Assembly (NCBI RefSeq): GCF_000189635.1
Contig: NW_002476151.1
Coordinates: 62,001-126,000, forward strand
Source: Tetrahymena thermophila SB210
Lineage: Eukaryota; Ciliophora; Oligohymenophorea; Hymenostomatida; Tetrahymenidae
Direction: 5' to 3'
DNA length: 64,000 bases
The notes under the pieces were generated by a model. That model was not told the DNA's origin. It saw only the letters and a list, made by a program, of their open reading frames with translations, and searched no databases. The first letter of the stretch is position 1; the number at the start of each line of letters is the position of its first letter. Both the position numbers and the translations under genes were made by a program. Shown here piece by piece: positions 25,801 through 38,251 of this stretch.

Positions 25801-27391
25801 ACAACCTCCAACTACCTCTTTATTCTAAGCAAAATAATAAAATCAATAAGGTTTATTCAATTAAGGTACAGCAGCAATATAGCAATAACCATAATAAAAA
25901 CAATAGTAACAAAAGGCTTCTTTACCACCTGATTCTCCACCTTTAGATTAAGTTAAAAAGTAAACTTAATAAGAAAAATTTGGAATGTCTGCACTTAATT
26001 TAAATCAATAAGCCTAATAAGGCACTGAAAAAGCAAAATAGTAAGTATAATAACAATAACAGTAAAAGGCTTCTTTACCTCCTGCTTCTCCTCCTCAGGA
26101 TTAAGTTAAAAAGTAAGCTCAGTCAGAAATGTTTGGTATGTCTGCACTTAGTTTAAATCTTTAAGCTTAATAAAATACAGCATAAGGAGCTTTACCAAAC
26201 TTATAATAAAAACCTGAGGCACCTACTGCTGCTGGAGAAAGTGACAAAAACAAAAAATTACCACCAGCTCCTTCAAATTTTAGTTTAAACAGTTATCCAG
26301 CTACCTAACAGAAAACAGGAGGTTATTTTAACTTTTTGAATAATAACAATACATAATAACAACCTTAAGCAGATAATAAATAAGAAATAAAACAAGATGT
26401 GCCTTAACAAAATAATGAAGTAAAAATTCCAATATTTTAGGTTAATAATAATAATAGTAATAGTTTATTAAATCAGTAATAAACTTAAGCTGACAACAAA
26501 TAAATATTGGAAACAGGTATTAAATAGCCTACTCAAGGTTAAGGGTTAATTAGCTTTGCTAATACTTCAAACAATAATAATGCAGGTGGAATGTTTGGAT
26601 AAAAAAATAATCAAATTCCAGCTTTTAATCAGCAACCTGGTATTATTTAAAACCAATTCTAAGATAAAGAAGGTGATGAAGTAGGTATTAAAAAGAAAAG
26701 GCTTTCAACCGAAGATAAACAAAACAACTAGCAAACATCTGGAGCAACCAACTAATTTGGAATGTTTAGTTAGAATAACTAATTTAGCTTGAATAATGCA
26801 AATTCATTTTAAAATTAACAAAATTAAAATGGAATGTTCAATAATACTTTCCCATAATAATAAAACAATAATAATTAGTAAGCAAGCGCTTTAAGCAATA
26901 TTAATTTCGGAAATGCCAGCGGTTTAAATATGTAAGGGGGTTTGTTTTAAGGTGGAAGTAAGCAAGCTTTAAGTGGTAACACCAGTAGTCTTTTTGGAAC
27001 TCAAAATAATAATAACAATCAGAATATGTTTGGTTTTGGTTAGCCATCTTAACAATCAGGTCTTCCATAAGCAGGATTTGGTGCTGGTAATTCCGTATTC
27101 GGTTTTAATACCAACAATAATAATCAATAAAATAATTAAGCCTTCAAGTTAGATCCTAAAAATATTTCATTTGGGTCGTTTGGTTAGAATCAATAATAAT
27201 AACAACAACAACAACAATAATAATAACCTAATTAATCATCTAATATGTTTAGTAATTTTGTTTAATAAGGATAAGGTCTTTTCTAAACAGGTTAACAAGG
27301 TAACCCTATGCTTGGAGGGTAAGCCAATACCATTACACCTGGTATTAATAATACAAATAATACTGGTGCTTTTTATAGACCAAGAAAATGA
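22867..27391 (+). CDS. FG-repeat nucleoporin with N-terminal coiled coil
   Basis: A 1488-aa model has a single intron at 22967-23024. The N-terminus already has F/G-type elements (SNFGAS, LNFGQ). Residues about 75-360 are Gln/Lys/Glu-rich helices typical of a coiled coil. Residues 400-780 are acidic, Ser-rich linker. Residues 790-1488 form a Gln/Asn-rich tail with many FG motifs (GLFGQ, SLFGQ, MFGM, GMFG, SLFGT, MFGFG, FGAG, SFGSF), ending GAFYRPRK. FG tails form the selective permeability layer of the nuclear pore. The coiled coil would anchor it to a subcomplex. The order (coil first, FG last) is opposite to the usual NUP214 and NUP62 layouts. It may be partner of, or the missing half of, the propeller protein encoded just upstream. 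Calling it an FG nucleoporin is strong; the exact orthologue is not known. Confidence 0.8.
25500..26170 (+). repeat. degenerate tandem repeat in FG nucleoporin
   Basis: Four copies of a Pro/Ser-rich unit (QPPSSPP..QV, QPPSSPSQAQV, SLPPDSPPLDQVKKQ, SLPPASPPQDQVKKQ) are spaced by poly-Gln. The last two copies are near-identical over about 35 residues, including FGMSAL, and imply recent duplication inside the gene. Confidence 0.75.
27190..27226 (+). repeat. CAA/TAA poly-Gln tract
   Basis: A run of CAA and TAA codons, all Gln in this code, lies in the FG tail. It would look like a mass of stops under the standard code. Confidence 0.8.
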
Positions 27392-27580
27392 GATAAATAA
27401 ATATTAAATTTCTAAGATAATTTATATTTTAAGTTGATTTTTATTTATTTATTTATTTTTCACTTAAAAAGTAATTTTCATTTTGTTCATTTTCTGTCTT
27501 TATTTTTTAAAATAATAAAAATATCTAAAAAAATTTTTATATTAAATAACTCACCCATACATATAATACACTTAATTAAT

Positions 27581-27680
27581 AAGGCTATACCGAATCGAAA
27601 ATTTTAGAAAAAGGATAAATTATTTTTTATGTATTCTATTTGTATGTAGCCTTGAAAAAGACAGTACCCTGGGGTGCTAT
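27581..27680. ncRNA. candidate small RNA gene or structured 3' element (weak)
   Basis: AAGGCTATAC (27581-27590) can pair with GTATGTAGCCTT (27642-27653) around a 2-nt bulge. AGTACCC/GGGTGCT (from about 27663) is a second near-palindrome. The complementary strand carries TTCGATTC, as in a Pol III box B, but no tRNA cloverleaf can be drawn. It could be chance. Confidence 0.2.
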
Positions 27681-27682
27681 AC

Positions 27683-27703
27683 ATATATATATATATATAT
27701 ATA
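27683..27703. repeat. (AT)n microsatellite
   Basis: A perfect AT dinucleotide run of about ten units in intergenic DNA. Confidence 0.9.
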
Positions 27704-27982
27704 ATTAAAATTTATTTCATTTTTTTAGAAAATAGTTTTATTAAATTTAAATAATTTTTTTATCTTTAAAAAATAATCTAAACAATTTAATATTTTAGAA
27801 AATATAAAAATTTAAAGATTTACAAAAACGCTAATCTGTATTGATTTTTCAAACGTTTTAACATTCATTAATTAAAAGGAGTTAAACAAAAACTAAAATT
27901 TTAAGGATCTCTTAATTACATTTAGACAAAAAATAATAATATAAAAAAATTAATTGATCTATTTAGATAAGAAGTATATAAT

Positions 27983-28648
27983 ATGAAAAAACAAATCATT
28001 TTGGTTCTTGTAATAGCATTAATTCTTAGTTCTTGCTCAGCTTTAAGATATAAGAAAAGACACAATCACAGATTGTTCGCCTAAGTCAAACAAGATGGAG
28101 ATCCTCAAAACGCTACACTATAAGAACTTCTGAAATTAGATGTGTCAAATTTTTCATGCGATAATCTTGCTGAATATAAGTAGTACTAAGGAAGAATGGA
28201 AGATTTTGTAAGTTTTTTGAATAATAATCCTGAAGAGGAGCTTTTACAATCAATAAATGAATTGGGTTAGGCATCATTGCTCTTAAAAAAGGCCAAACAA
28301 CTATTTGATCACCCCTCTGAAGTTGGTTCTCTTTCATAAACCAGCAAAAACAAATCTAAAAAAGCAAAGCATGTCCATTATGGAAAGCTTTCTAAGCATT
28401 TGAATAACATAAGTGAAATTGTTGATCCATAATTAGTTCAAGAAATTCAATCAGCTATAGTTTTAATTTCAACTTCTGACGATAATGAATAAATTAAATA
28501 AAAAATTGATGAAGTCATAAAAATCATTTAAGTGTTAAAGGAACAATGCTCAAATCTTTTAGGTGAAAAAGATAGTTTTGAAGCTTACAGTGAAGAACTC
28601 ACTTAACAAATTAATGATATTAAAGCTTAGTCATCTAATTGCTAATGA
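27983..28648 (+). CDS. small secreted protein, unknown
   Basis: A single exon gives 221 aa. The N-terminus is a clear signal peptide: KKQ, then a hydrophobic core IILVLVIALILSS and a small-residue site CSA. A basic stretch RYKKRHNHR follows. The mature part is helical and Gln/Ser/Glu-rich with few Cys (one near 55, one near 190, one at the end). Leu heptad-like spacing (EELLQSINELGQASLLLKKA) suggests coiled-coil or helical-bundle structure. I recognise no family. It resembles the many small secreted or granule-type proteins of ciliates in size and helix content, but nothing proves that role. Confidence 0.75.
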
Positions 28649-29448
28649 TTTGTTAACATTTATCTTATCTGTTAACCAGTTTTATCAATGCTTCAGCATT
28701 TTTATGGTTTGAATTCTTAAAATTGAATGAAATATTTTATGAAAATTTGATAGGAATTATTCGTTTTTCTTTATATTGTGATTAAATGTAAATCAATTTT
28801 TGACTTAAAATTATACGTTTTTGAACACAAATCAATTGAAATAGAAAATGAACTCATAAATTTAATAATTTATTTAATAAAATAATTTCAAATCTTTCTG
28901 ATCTCAATAAATTAATATTTACCAATGAAAATTATCTTTTGAATAAATATTTATTTTTTTATTTTTTTCTTTTTAAAATTAAGCTTTTCAAAATATTTAA
29001 TTGAAAAAATAATTTTAATTATTATTTTAAATTTTAACATTTTTAATTGTTTTGGATGAAAAAGTAGTAGTAGTAGAATTGGATTTATTTAAAAATTTAT
29101 TATTTTTTTTTGAAATCTACTCACAAAAATATTGATGATTACCTTAACGGATATTATTTTAACCAAATATTTCTTAAAATGTATAAAGTGTTTGTTTTCA
29201 TAAATTTTTTCTCATTTTTAGATAGAAAGTTAATTAGCGATTAAAATGTTTACTTAGCTTAATACATTTTTTAGTAGAACATAAATAAATTTAAGATAAT
29301 TTTTTAATTATAAATATACGAATTTTCTTATTTGAATATTATATATTTTTATTATCATATGAAATTTTTTTGTTGATTATTAAATATTTAATATTTTAAG
29401 TAGAAATCAATAAAGCTGCCTTAAATAAAAAGTATTTGCAAAAGTAAA
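28649..29448. other. intergenic, AT-rich
   Basis: No coding frame, RNA gene or repeat other than a short TAG-triplet run near 29065 was seen. Confidence 0.65.
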
Positions 29449-30757
29449 ATGGAGTTAAGTTAGGACGCTTATAACTTTAGTTAGCTTGTTTTAGAGGAGT
29501 TTGGTGCTCCTTATAGAAAAGAAGAAATAGAAAAAAAGATACTAAACATTGAAGAAAAATATAAAAATTTAGAAGAATTAAATCCATAAAATAATCAAGA
29601 AAAATATTCTTTAGATTATGAGAAAAAATTCAATAATATTAAAGATGAAGAAGATAAGCAAAAGGAATTAGAATAGATAATGAAAGGAAATCCCTATTTG
29701 TAAGCTATGGGATGCTCTCATGATAGAAGAAAGGTTTTTATATTAATATCTTCATAAAATTTATAATGTTGAGTTTGTTTTAATTATGAAAAATAAATTT
29801 AGGAAAGAGAGTTATTTGAAAAACCAACAAAAGAAAAGTTAGATAATGCTGAATATTTTAAGGGTGAGGGAAATAAAGCAATCAAAGAAAAAGATTATGA
29901 GAAAGCAGCTTATTTTTATCAAAAAGTATAAAGAAAAAATAAATTTCATTAAATCTTTTAGAAAAATTTATTTAAATTAATTTTAAAAATATATTTTAAA
30001 ATTTTTCTAGAATATAGCAAATTATAATTTTTTAAATTTAATTTTAATTAATTTTAAAAATATTGAACAGGCCCTTCTTTAATTTGATTACACATTTCCT
30101 GATAATAATGATGAGTAATAAAGATTTGATCTGTTAAGTTAATAATGCTTTGTAAATATGTCTTTAGTAAAATATTATCAGAAAGAATATGATGATTCTT
30201 TGCAAAATGCAAGATAGGCACTTAAATTGAACTAAAGCAATATAAAAGCATTATTTAGAATTGCTACAATCCACCTTGAAAGAGATGAGTATGATAAAAC
30301 AGAAGAAGTAAAATAATAATTAATTCTACAATTTTTTGACAATCTTCTTAAATTTTAAATTCAGAAATATGAACTTTTATGGTTTTGATGTTGTTTCTTT
30401 GTTTTTCAATAAAACTTTCTCATTTAAAATTATAATTTTTAAAAAATGTTATTATACAAACAAACATTAAATTTTTAGTTAAAAGATAGAATTATTTTAT
30501 TGTAAATACTTTAATTTGATCCTTTATTTTAAGAAAATATTTACTTTAAATTTTAGGTTATCAAGTAAATGGAGGAAATTGATAATAATAAAGAAGTTTA
30601 ATAATTAAAATCATAGCTGTTGCAATAGGTAATAAATTTAATTTAACTTTGAATTTTAAAACTTAATTTTTTTTTTTGAAAATAGAAATCTAAATATCAA
30701 AAAGATGAAAAAAAAGTTTATGCAGACATGTTCAGCAAGTTGAATAAAGAAAAATGA
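29449..30757 (+). CDS. TPR co-chaperone of the FKBP/AIP type, no PPIase domain
   Basis: Five exons give 262 aa, with introns 29734-29802, 29926-30070, 30308-30556 and 30629-30685. Residues 1-95 are helical, Lys/Glu-rich and lack FKBP motifs. Residues about 105-240 form a three-TPR domain: FKGEGNKAIKEKDYEKAAYFY, LLSQQCFVNMSLVKYYQKEY, then ARQALKLNQSNIKALFRIAT. The K/N...N...K..R pattern fits a two-carboxylate clamp that binds the C-terminal EEVD of HSP90 or HSP70. The end, EKKVYADMFSKLN, matches the helix that closes TPR domains of FKBP4/5, CYP40 and AIP. The likely role is HSP90 client delivery in the cytosol. The lack of a PPIase domain in a gene with its own start codon suggests a true TPR-only member, though a missed upstream exon cannot be excluded. 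Confidence 0.8.
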
Positions 30758-31326
30758 ATAAAAATTTAACATAAGAAGGTGATTTGAGAGGCATCTAAAA
30801 CTTTTTAAAAAATATAAATTTTCATAAAAGAGTATGATTTGAAAAATATCTAAACTTTTTTTGAAAAATATAAAATCTTATTAATTAATTAGTTTTAAAT
30901 TATTATGAAGTTATATATAACTTTTTATTTATTAGCTAGATGCAATAAATTTTATAAAATAAGAGAATATTCCTATATAATTTTAGTTTCAATTTAATAT
31001 TATTTGATTAAATTCATTTTAAAATGATAAATTTTGTAAATCTATTCAAACTTTAAATGATTTTATTGGAAATAAATTAATTCTCGTATTTACTATGAAT
31101 ACCTTATCATGATTTACACATTAATTTCTTATACTAAAAATAAATGTTAATAAATCTTCTGGTAAAATTTATGAGTATCATATCTTTAATTAATTTTTAA
31201 CTAAATAGAGGCAAATCTCTTTTATAAAAGAATTTTGCAGTAATAAATACAGTTCTTCCATCAAATAATTGATAAAATTAATCAAAACAATATATTTCAT
31301 AAAATAAGTCCTCATAAAACTAAGAG
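30758..31326. other. intergenic, AT-rich
   Basis: The 3' flank holds two similar short blocks (30774-30830 and 30831-30880), each with GATTTGA followed by ATATCTAAAC or CATCTAAAAC and TTTTT...AATATAAA, a small degenerate duplication. Nothing else was found. Confidence 0.55.
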
Positions 31327-32304
<978 letters not shown>

Positions 32305-32814
32305 TGTTAATTCAATAAATAGAATAAAAATTTAAAATAAATTTAAAAATTAAAAAAATATTCCTTTGTAACAATTTTATATAAATTGAACAATTTTTAT
32401 TTTTAAAACATTTTTTTTTAGAATTTATTCATTTTTTTTAAAACTTTTTCTAATAAAAACAAATATTATTTGATTGATTATTACTTTTTTTTAATTGAAT
32501 ATTTATTTATTTTTCTTGTTTTTATTTTGCTCATTTGCTTTTTTTAATTTGCTAATTTAGTATTTGAATTATTCTGTTGAAATGTAATTAAGAAGTAATG
32601 CAAAATCTGTGAAATTATTTGAAATAAAATTTTCAAGAAATAATCAAGAAAAACAAAATGAATAAGATTTATTATGAATATTTACAAATAATTGAAGAAT
32701 TTATTTATTTATTATGAAATAGTTGTTGATAATTTATTTTTATTGAAATATTTTTAGTAGAGAAGATTTTTATTTTATAATGTATTATTTATTTGATGAA
32801 TGTTGAGTATTTTA
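32305..32814. other. convergent intergenic spacer
   Basis: A/T-rich DNA between the stop of the protease (+) and the stop of the amidotransferase (-). No feature was seen. Confidence 0.65.
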
Positions 32815-34161
32815 TCAGTAATTTCTAAAAAAGTTATTTATAAGCTAGACTAATTTACCATGGTCATTAGGCTTACTAAAAAGCTCTTTAAATCTTTCGG
32901 ATTGAATATGCCAATTCCAATCATGAGATTTGTCAGAACATGTGCTAAATGTAGCCATAAGTCGTCTAGAATATTCAAATGAATACTCAGGATGACCCTA
33001 AAAGCAAAGCATACGTTTATCTTTTGAAAAGGCTATTTCATTAGGAGAAGTATCGGATTCACCAATCTTTTCAAAGAATTCTGATGGTAAAGACTCTACG
33101 TAATCGCCATGACCCTTATTGATAAAAAGGGTGTTTATTTCTTCAGCAAAAATATCCTTGAAGAATTATTCATTGTTAATTTGTTTAGAAATTCTTAACT
33201 CTTCATTGCCAATAACATGAAAATGAGGGTCTTTCTTTCTACCTTCGGTTTATTTAACTATGCCACCGAATGTTTGAGCCATAATTTAGAATCCAAAACA
33301 TATGCCAATAAATCTTAAATGAGGAAATTCATTATATATTTTATTTAAGAAAAGTCCTAAATTAATAACCCATGGAATGTCTTCCCATGCACCTGCTCCG
33401 CTACCAGGTACTATAATAGCACGTGTCTTATTCAGAAGTTCCTCATCAGGATATTCTCCTTTAGCTACGTTGAATGTAAACCAATGTTCAAATTTTCTTT
33501 TAAAGACTCCTTTATAGATAGCATTCACTGGGACAAAAGAACGACCTTTTACAAATGATTCCCATCCAGATGGCTTGTTAATAAATTGAATAAAAGTATT
33601 GTTGCGATTAGGTTCTTCTTAGTTGAATTTTTATATTTCATCTATTAAATTATCTAAGTTATTATATTGATCTAAGTCTGTAAACTTATTAGTTTAGAGA
33701 TTTTAAGTTAATTTATCTGAGGAAATTAGAGATATTTTACGAAGTAGGCTTAAATTTTGAAGACCTATATCACTGAGCTTAATTAAATATGTATAAGAGC
33801 TCATATCGTTAGTGTTATATATATCTTGCAAGCACAAAAATTCTTGTAATTCATAATATTCTGTGTGCTTCCATAAGGTAATCCAATCTTCTTTTAATTT
33901 ATTTTAAAGATCTTATTGCTCACTGGAGTAGACTTCAATTTTTTAATTCCCATTAAGCATTTCTTATTTCAATTCGCTGTGGATTTCGCTTAATAAAATT
34001 CTTGCGCCAGCTAATGTAGAGGCATTTGTGTCTGTATCCATAATATCTCCAGATAGTATGCCAGTTGCTATGTCATCAAAGTGAACATATTGTCTTGAAA
34101 GTTCGTTTTCAATGTAGAAAACAAAAGTTAGTTTTTTAGTTTAAGTATTTGTGTTCTTCAT
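32815..34161 (-). CDS. class I glutamine amidotransferase-domain protein with novel N-terminus
   Basis: A single exon gives 448 aa. The C-terminal half is a type 1 (triad) amidotransferase fold: RAIIVPGSGAGAWEDIPWV, then the nucleophile elbow RFIGICFGFQIMAQTFGG (Cys288), INKGHGDYVESLP, and the His-Glu pair in LCFQGHPEYS. It resembles the stand-alone GMP-synthase-like or gamma-glutamyl peptidase-type proteins (yeast YLR126C, plant GGP) rather than domains of biosynthetic complexes. Residues 1-205 are unlike any domain I recognise. They begin with a beta-like segment (KLTFVFYIEN) and continue with acidic helices. The segment AIYKGVFKRKFEHWFTF may be the first strand region of the amidotransferase fold. 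The substrate is unknown: glutamine or gamma-glutamyl hydrolysis is the family expectation, to be used alone or with an unseen partner. Confidence 0.85.
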
Positions 34162-34874
34162 TTTGTTAATAATATTATGAATAAGTTTATTATTATTAAT
34201 TTATTGGTATACACTTAAAGGCAAATTAATTAATTTTTGATTATGATTTAATTAATCAGCTGCGTGACTGTTTTTTTTATTATCAAAATATTTCTTAAAG
34301 TTAGCTATTTTTTTTATCTAATAATTGATTATGATTTTAATTAGATTGAGTTTCATTAATTTAAAGATATTTTTTGATAAGTGATTTGATTGTCACTGAT
34401 ATTACAAAACAAACCTGATTTACATAAAAGAAATATTACTACAAATTTGATAAAATAAGATAGACATATTAAATTTGTAAATGAGCTTGAAATATATAGT
34501 GAATAGCACATTAAACTTTTTATATGTTCAAGGATATAATTTAAACTCATAGAATATTATTAATAGTTAAAATTTATAGATTATTTTAGCTTATTCCTAT
34601 TGTATCTTTAAGAAATCTTATTAATCCATCATAGTAAAGTTATAATAAGAGGAATTGCTGTATTCAATATAAAAGGAACGCTATTTTTACATTCGCATTT
34701 CAAAATGAAAAAAGTGACTTTTTGGATTAATTTAAACTATATATCAAATACTTTAAAATAATAATGATAATTCTTGATTTTTTTATAATATTCTTAGATT
34801 TTTTAATATATAATTTGTTGGTTTTACTCAGAAAAGTAATTATCAATAAAAATATTCTTCCTTTAGTTAGCAAA
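34162..34874. other. divergent intergenic region
   Basis: It lies upstream of the amidotransferase gene (-) and of a doubtful ORF (+). Some 100-150-bp stretches are open by chance. No named element is visible. Confidence 0.6.
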
Positions 34875-35321
34875 ATGACTTTTAATTAGGATAACAGCTT
34901 TAAATTTAAAATAATAGGATTTAATAATAGAGTTATAAATACTTAATATTAGCCTTCTTTTAGTAAGTATGTTAAGTTCAAGATGCTAAAACAAAAAGAT
35001 AATTTTAAAACTATGTTCAAATATATTGTACCTACCTTCCTTATTTTTTAAGTAAGAATTTATAAATATATTCAAGTAATAGCTATGCTGTTATCAATAC
35101 TTTACTAGAAATCAAAAAATGCTTATAAATTATCAGTAGCTTTAATTTCCTTATAGTCTTCATAGAACAAATCGAGAAGGAAGTAAAATTCATTATTAAC
35201 TTTTTTAATTAGAAAACTTTTAGTAATTAATATGGACATTAATTAAATTCTTTTATTAAATAAATTTAATAGAAAAAATTTCTTAAAGATTGCATATCAT
35301 TTTCAGATGCAAACCAAATGA
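34875..35321 (+). CDS. doubtful short ORF or gene relic
   Basis: A 148-codon frame starts MTFNQDNSFKFKIIGF and ends HFQMQTK before TGA. The middle is hydrophobic and basic (FKYIVPTFLIFQVRIYKYI, VIAMLLSILYQKS) and could be one or two membrane helices. With TGA the only stop in AT-rich DNA, an open frame of this length is not significant by itself. No family is recognised. It may be the remains of a membrane-protein gene, or noise. Confidence 0.25.
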
Positions 35322-38251
35322 GTTTAAATAAAAGAATAAATATTCGTATTATCTTAATTCTGATAAAGCAAGAACTATTTTCTTTTATAAACCTTTTCTC
35401 ATTTTTAAAATTTTCTTAAATATCATACTATAAATATAAAACAAGTTAAAATATAAATTTATTTCCTCTTTAACATTTTCAAACGCATTTTTAAATGAAA
35501 AATCCGCATTAAATAGATTTCTGTTTCTTTTAATTTTCATGCTATAACTCATTTAGATTATAGACAAATTTAATTAGACATAATTTTCTATTGTTTAATT
35601 TTAAAATAATCAATGATATTCTGTTAGAACTAAAGTATATATTTAGATATAGATTATTAGCTTCGTTTATATTATTCATCAATTAATTGAAACAAATTTT
35701 TTTATTATTTTAGCTTTTTATTAAATTTGGCAAAATATATAAATAAATTAAAAAATTTTTAGAATATTTTTATTTCGAAATAATTAAATAATTGAAATTA
35801 TATTAGAATATGTTAAAAAAATTAACACAATTTAAGCTCATTTCAAATTTAAAAAATGTTTAAAGAGAGTAAAAGAAATAGGTTTGTTTTTTATCTTTAC
35901 TAAGTAATCACAAACTAATTTATGGTAGAGACAATTGCCAAGACTCCAAGCAACAAATGTCAATTTCTCCAAAAAATTAATAAAAGATAAATGGAGAAGA
36001 GCAAATAAAGAATAATTATTGTGAACCTTACATTTTGTCTTTGATAAATAAAAAGTTATTTTTGAATAAAAGAAATTTTTGATGATAAATCAAAAGAATT
36101 GATAATAAACAAATTCTTTGACTAATAATTATTGCGATCCTTACACTTAACCCTGGATAAAAATTTAAAAAAGATATTTTTTATATAAAAGAAATTTTGA
36201 TGATAGTAATAAAAGTATTCACTTTTTAGTACTTCTCTCAATTTTCAAATTGATCTTGTTTTAGTTTTATTCAATAAATATGATAAGACTATTAAATGTA
36301 TTAGTAACTGAAAATTTAAAGTTATTTTATGCTAAATTAGAGTAATTTGTTAAGGTTTACTCAAATATTTAAATATTTCTGATTTAGATAGATTACATAT
36401 ATTTTAAGGTTGTAGATTCTGTTTTAAAAAAAAGAAATTTTCAAAAACAAATTCAAAAGATATTTCTTTTATTTATCATATCTTAGAATAAATAGTAATT
36501 AATAAATGATTAATAAAAAATAGATATTAAAGTCTAAACAAACAAAGATAATAATTATTTTTTATTAATTTAATTAAAATAAAATAAATTTTTTTTTCAA
36601 TAACTTTAAAACTATAAAAGCCTAAATTATTGTAATATTTAATATAAAATATTGTTTATAAATCTTCGAATCATACCAGATAATATTATTTAGCTTTAAT
36701 AAATAATAATAGCTTAAGCATAATTTATTTCAAGAAACCTATCAAAGAAACTGTTTTTAATTTGTTATGTTTAAACATTCTTTAAACAAAAATTTAATAA
36801 TCCTATTTTAATTAAATTTCAATTAAATTCATAAAAAAATAAATTTTAAAGTATGTTAATTTTAAAAGTTTTATTTTTATTTGAATAATTTAATTTGTTT
36901 TATCTAACAATTTTGTGTAGATTAAAAATTAACAATAAATTAAAATTTTATTTAATTTATTTCAATTTTATAAATACAAAATCACAAATTTATTATTTTT
37001 AATTTATAATTAAAAACTAAATATTTAGTTTTTTATATCAAATATTTATGTGTTGATTAAAAATAAAATATAGATTAAAGCGCTATTGCAAATTATTTAA
37101 TATTAGAATTTAAAATAATAATAATTTTGAATCAATTATTAATAGGTAATATCATAAGAATATTAATATTTTAAAATTAATCTAACAATACTTTATATTA
37201 AATTCTCTTAAAATTATTTTCATAAGCTTAATAAAGAATAAAACTTATTTAATAAAATAATTTTTAATTATTTAAAATTAGTACATCTGTTTAAATATAT
37301 AGAAAATAAAATTTTTTAACATGATATTACCATTTAAAATAATTTTAAATAAATTAAATAAATAATTTTTATTTGATTGAAAATAAAATTTATCTATAAA
37401 TTCTTAATTTTTTTACACCAACAAATTAAATAATCAAATTTTCTTTTAAATATATCAAATTTAATAAACTGATTAAATATTTTTGCTTAAATAAAATAGT
37501 TTGAAATAAGCAACCTAAGATTATGAATTGACTAAATTTCTATCCTTAAAAATCAACATTAATAAAAAAATTTAATTAAATTACTAATGCTATAATATAT
37601 TAGGATTAGATTGGTATAGGTAAGATTTTACAAAAATTATTTTAATCTTTTTAAAATTTAAATTTAATTTATTTTTCTGAAAGTTAGAAGCAATTAGGAA
37701 GTAAAGTTACTAATTTAATTAATAATGTGCAATTTTATCAAATAAATACAATTCATTTTGAATGCTTGTTAAAAATTGGATCAATCAAAAAGATTTACTT
37801 AAATTTTTAAAGAGGATGAAAAACATAAATTCACTGGTTTTTAATACAAAAAATAAAGAAAGAAAAAAATTGACATTAAATTTTTGATAGAAAACTTTTA
37901 TAGAGTTTTTTAGATATTTAATATATAAAATTTCAATACTAATATTATTTAATAACTATGTAGAATTATTTTTATAGAACTCATTTATTTTTTTTCTAAC
38001 AATTCATAATTTAATACTCGAATGAACAATTTAATAGTTTAATCTGAATTTTTAATTTATGGTTAAGATTAAAATAATTGCACTATGAAAAGAATTTACT
38101 TTAGCTATCAATTATTTATTTATTTTAAATTAAAAGTTATTCAAAATATCATCTTAACAATTAATTAAAAATTAATTGATAAATATCATAAAAAGATTAT
38201 AAATTAATTAATTAAGTAATTCAATTTTTCAAGCTAAGATTAAAGAGATTG
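35322..38251. other. long gene-poor region
   Basis: Almost 3 kb has no convincing gene. A frame open from about 37600 to 38240 has no compositional sign of coding (no Asp/Glu/Gly balance) and is left out. A duplicated block at 36011-36205 is listed separately. The promoter of the coiled-coil gene should lie at the right end. Confidence 0.6.
36011..36205 (+). repeat. two-copy imperfect direct repeat, period about 113 bp
   Basis: AATAATTATTGTGAACCTTA at 36011 is repeated as AATAATTATTGCGATCCTTA at 36124. Both are followed by similar AT-rich DNA ending in AAAAGAAATTTT(T)GATGATA. Each copy would encode NNYC(E/D)PY if translated, but no long frame contains both. Confidence 0.6.

Larger units (their letters stand above)
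27392..27982. other. intergenic with AT microsatellite and a GC-richer island
   Basis: The spacer contains an (AT)n run at 27683-27703 and, before it, a short stretch of unusually high G+C (27581-27680) described separately. The remainder is A/T and should include the promoter of the small secreted protein. Confidence 0.6.

Noticed and set aside
27588-27600. Box-B-like TTCGATTC on the minus strand, possible tRNA
   Set aside because: No pairing T-stem, acceptor stem or anticodon arm can be drawn around it.
37600-38240. Long TGA-free plus-strand frame before the coiled-coil gene
   Set aside because: With a single stop codon and very high AT content such frames arise by chance; it lacks balanced codon use and a convincing start.
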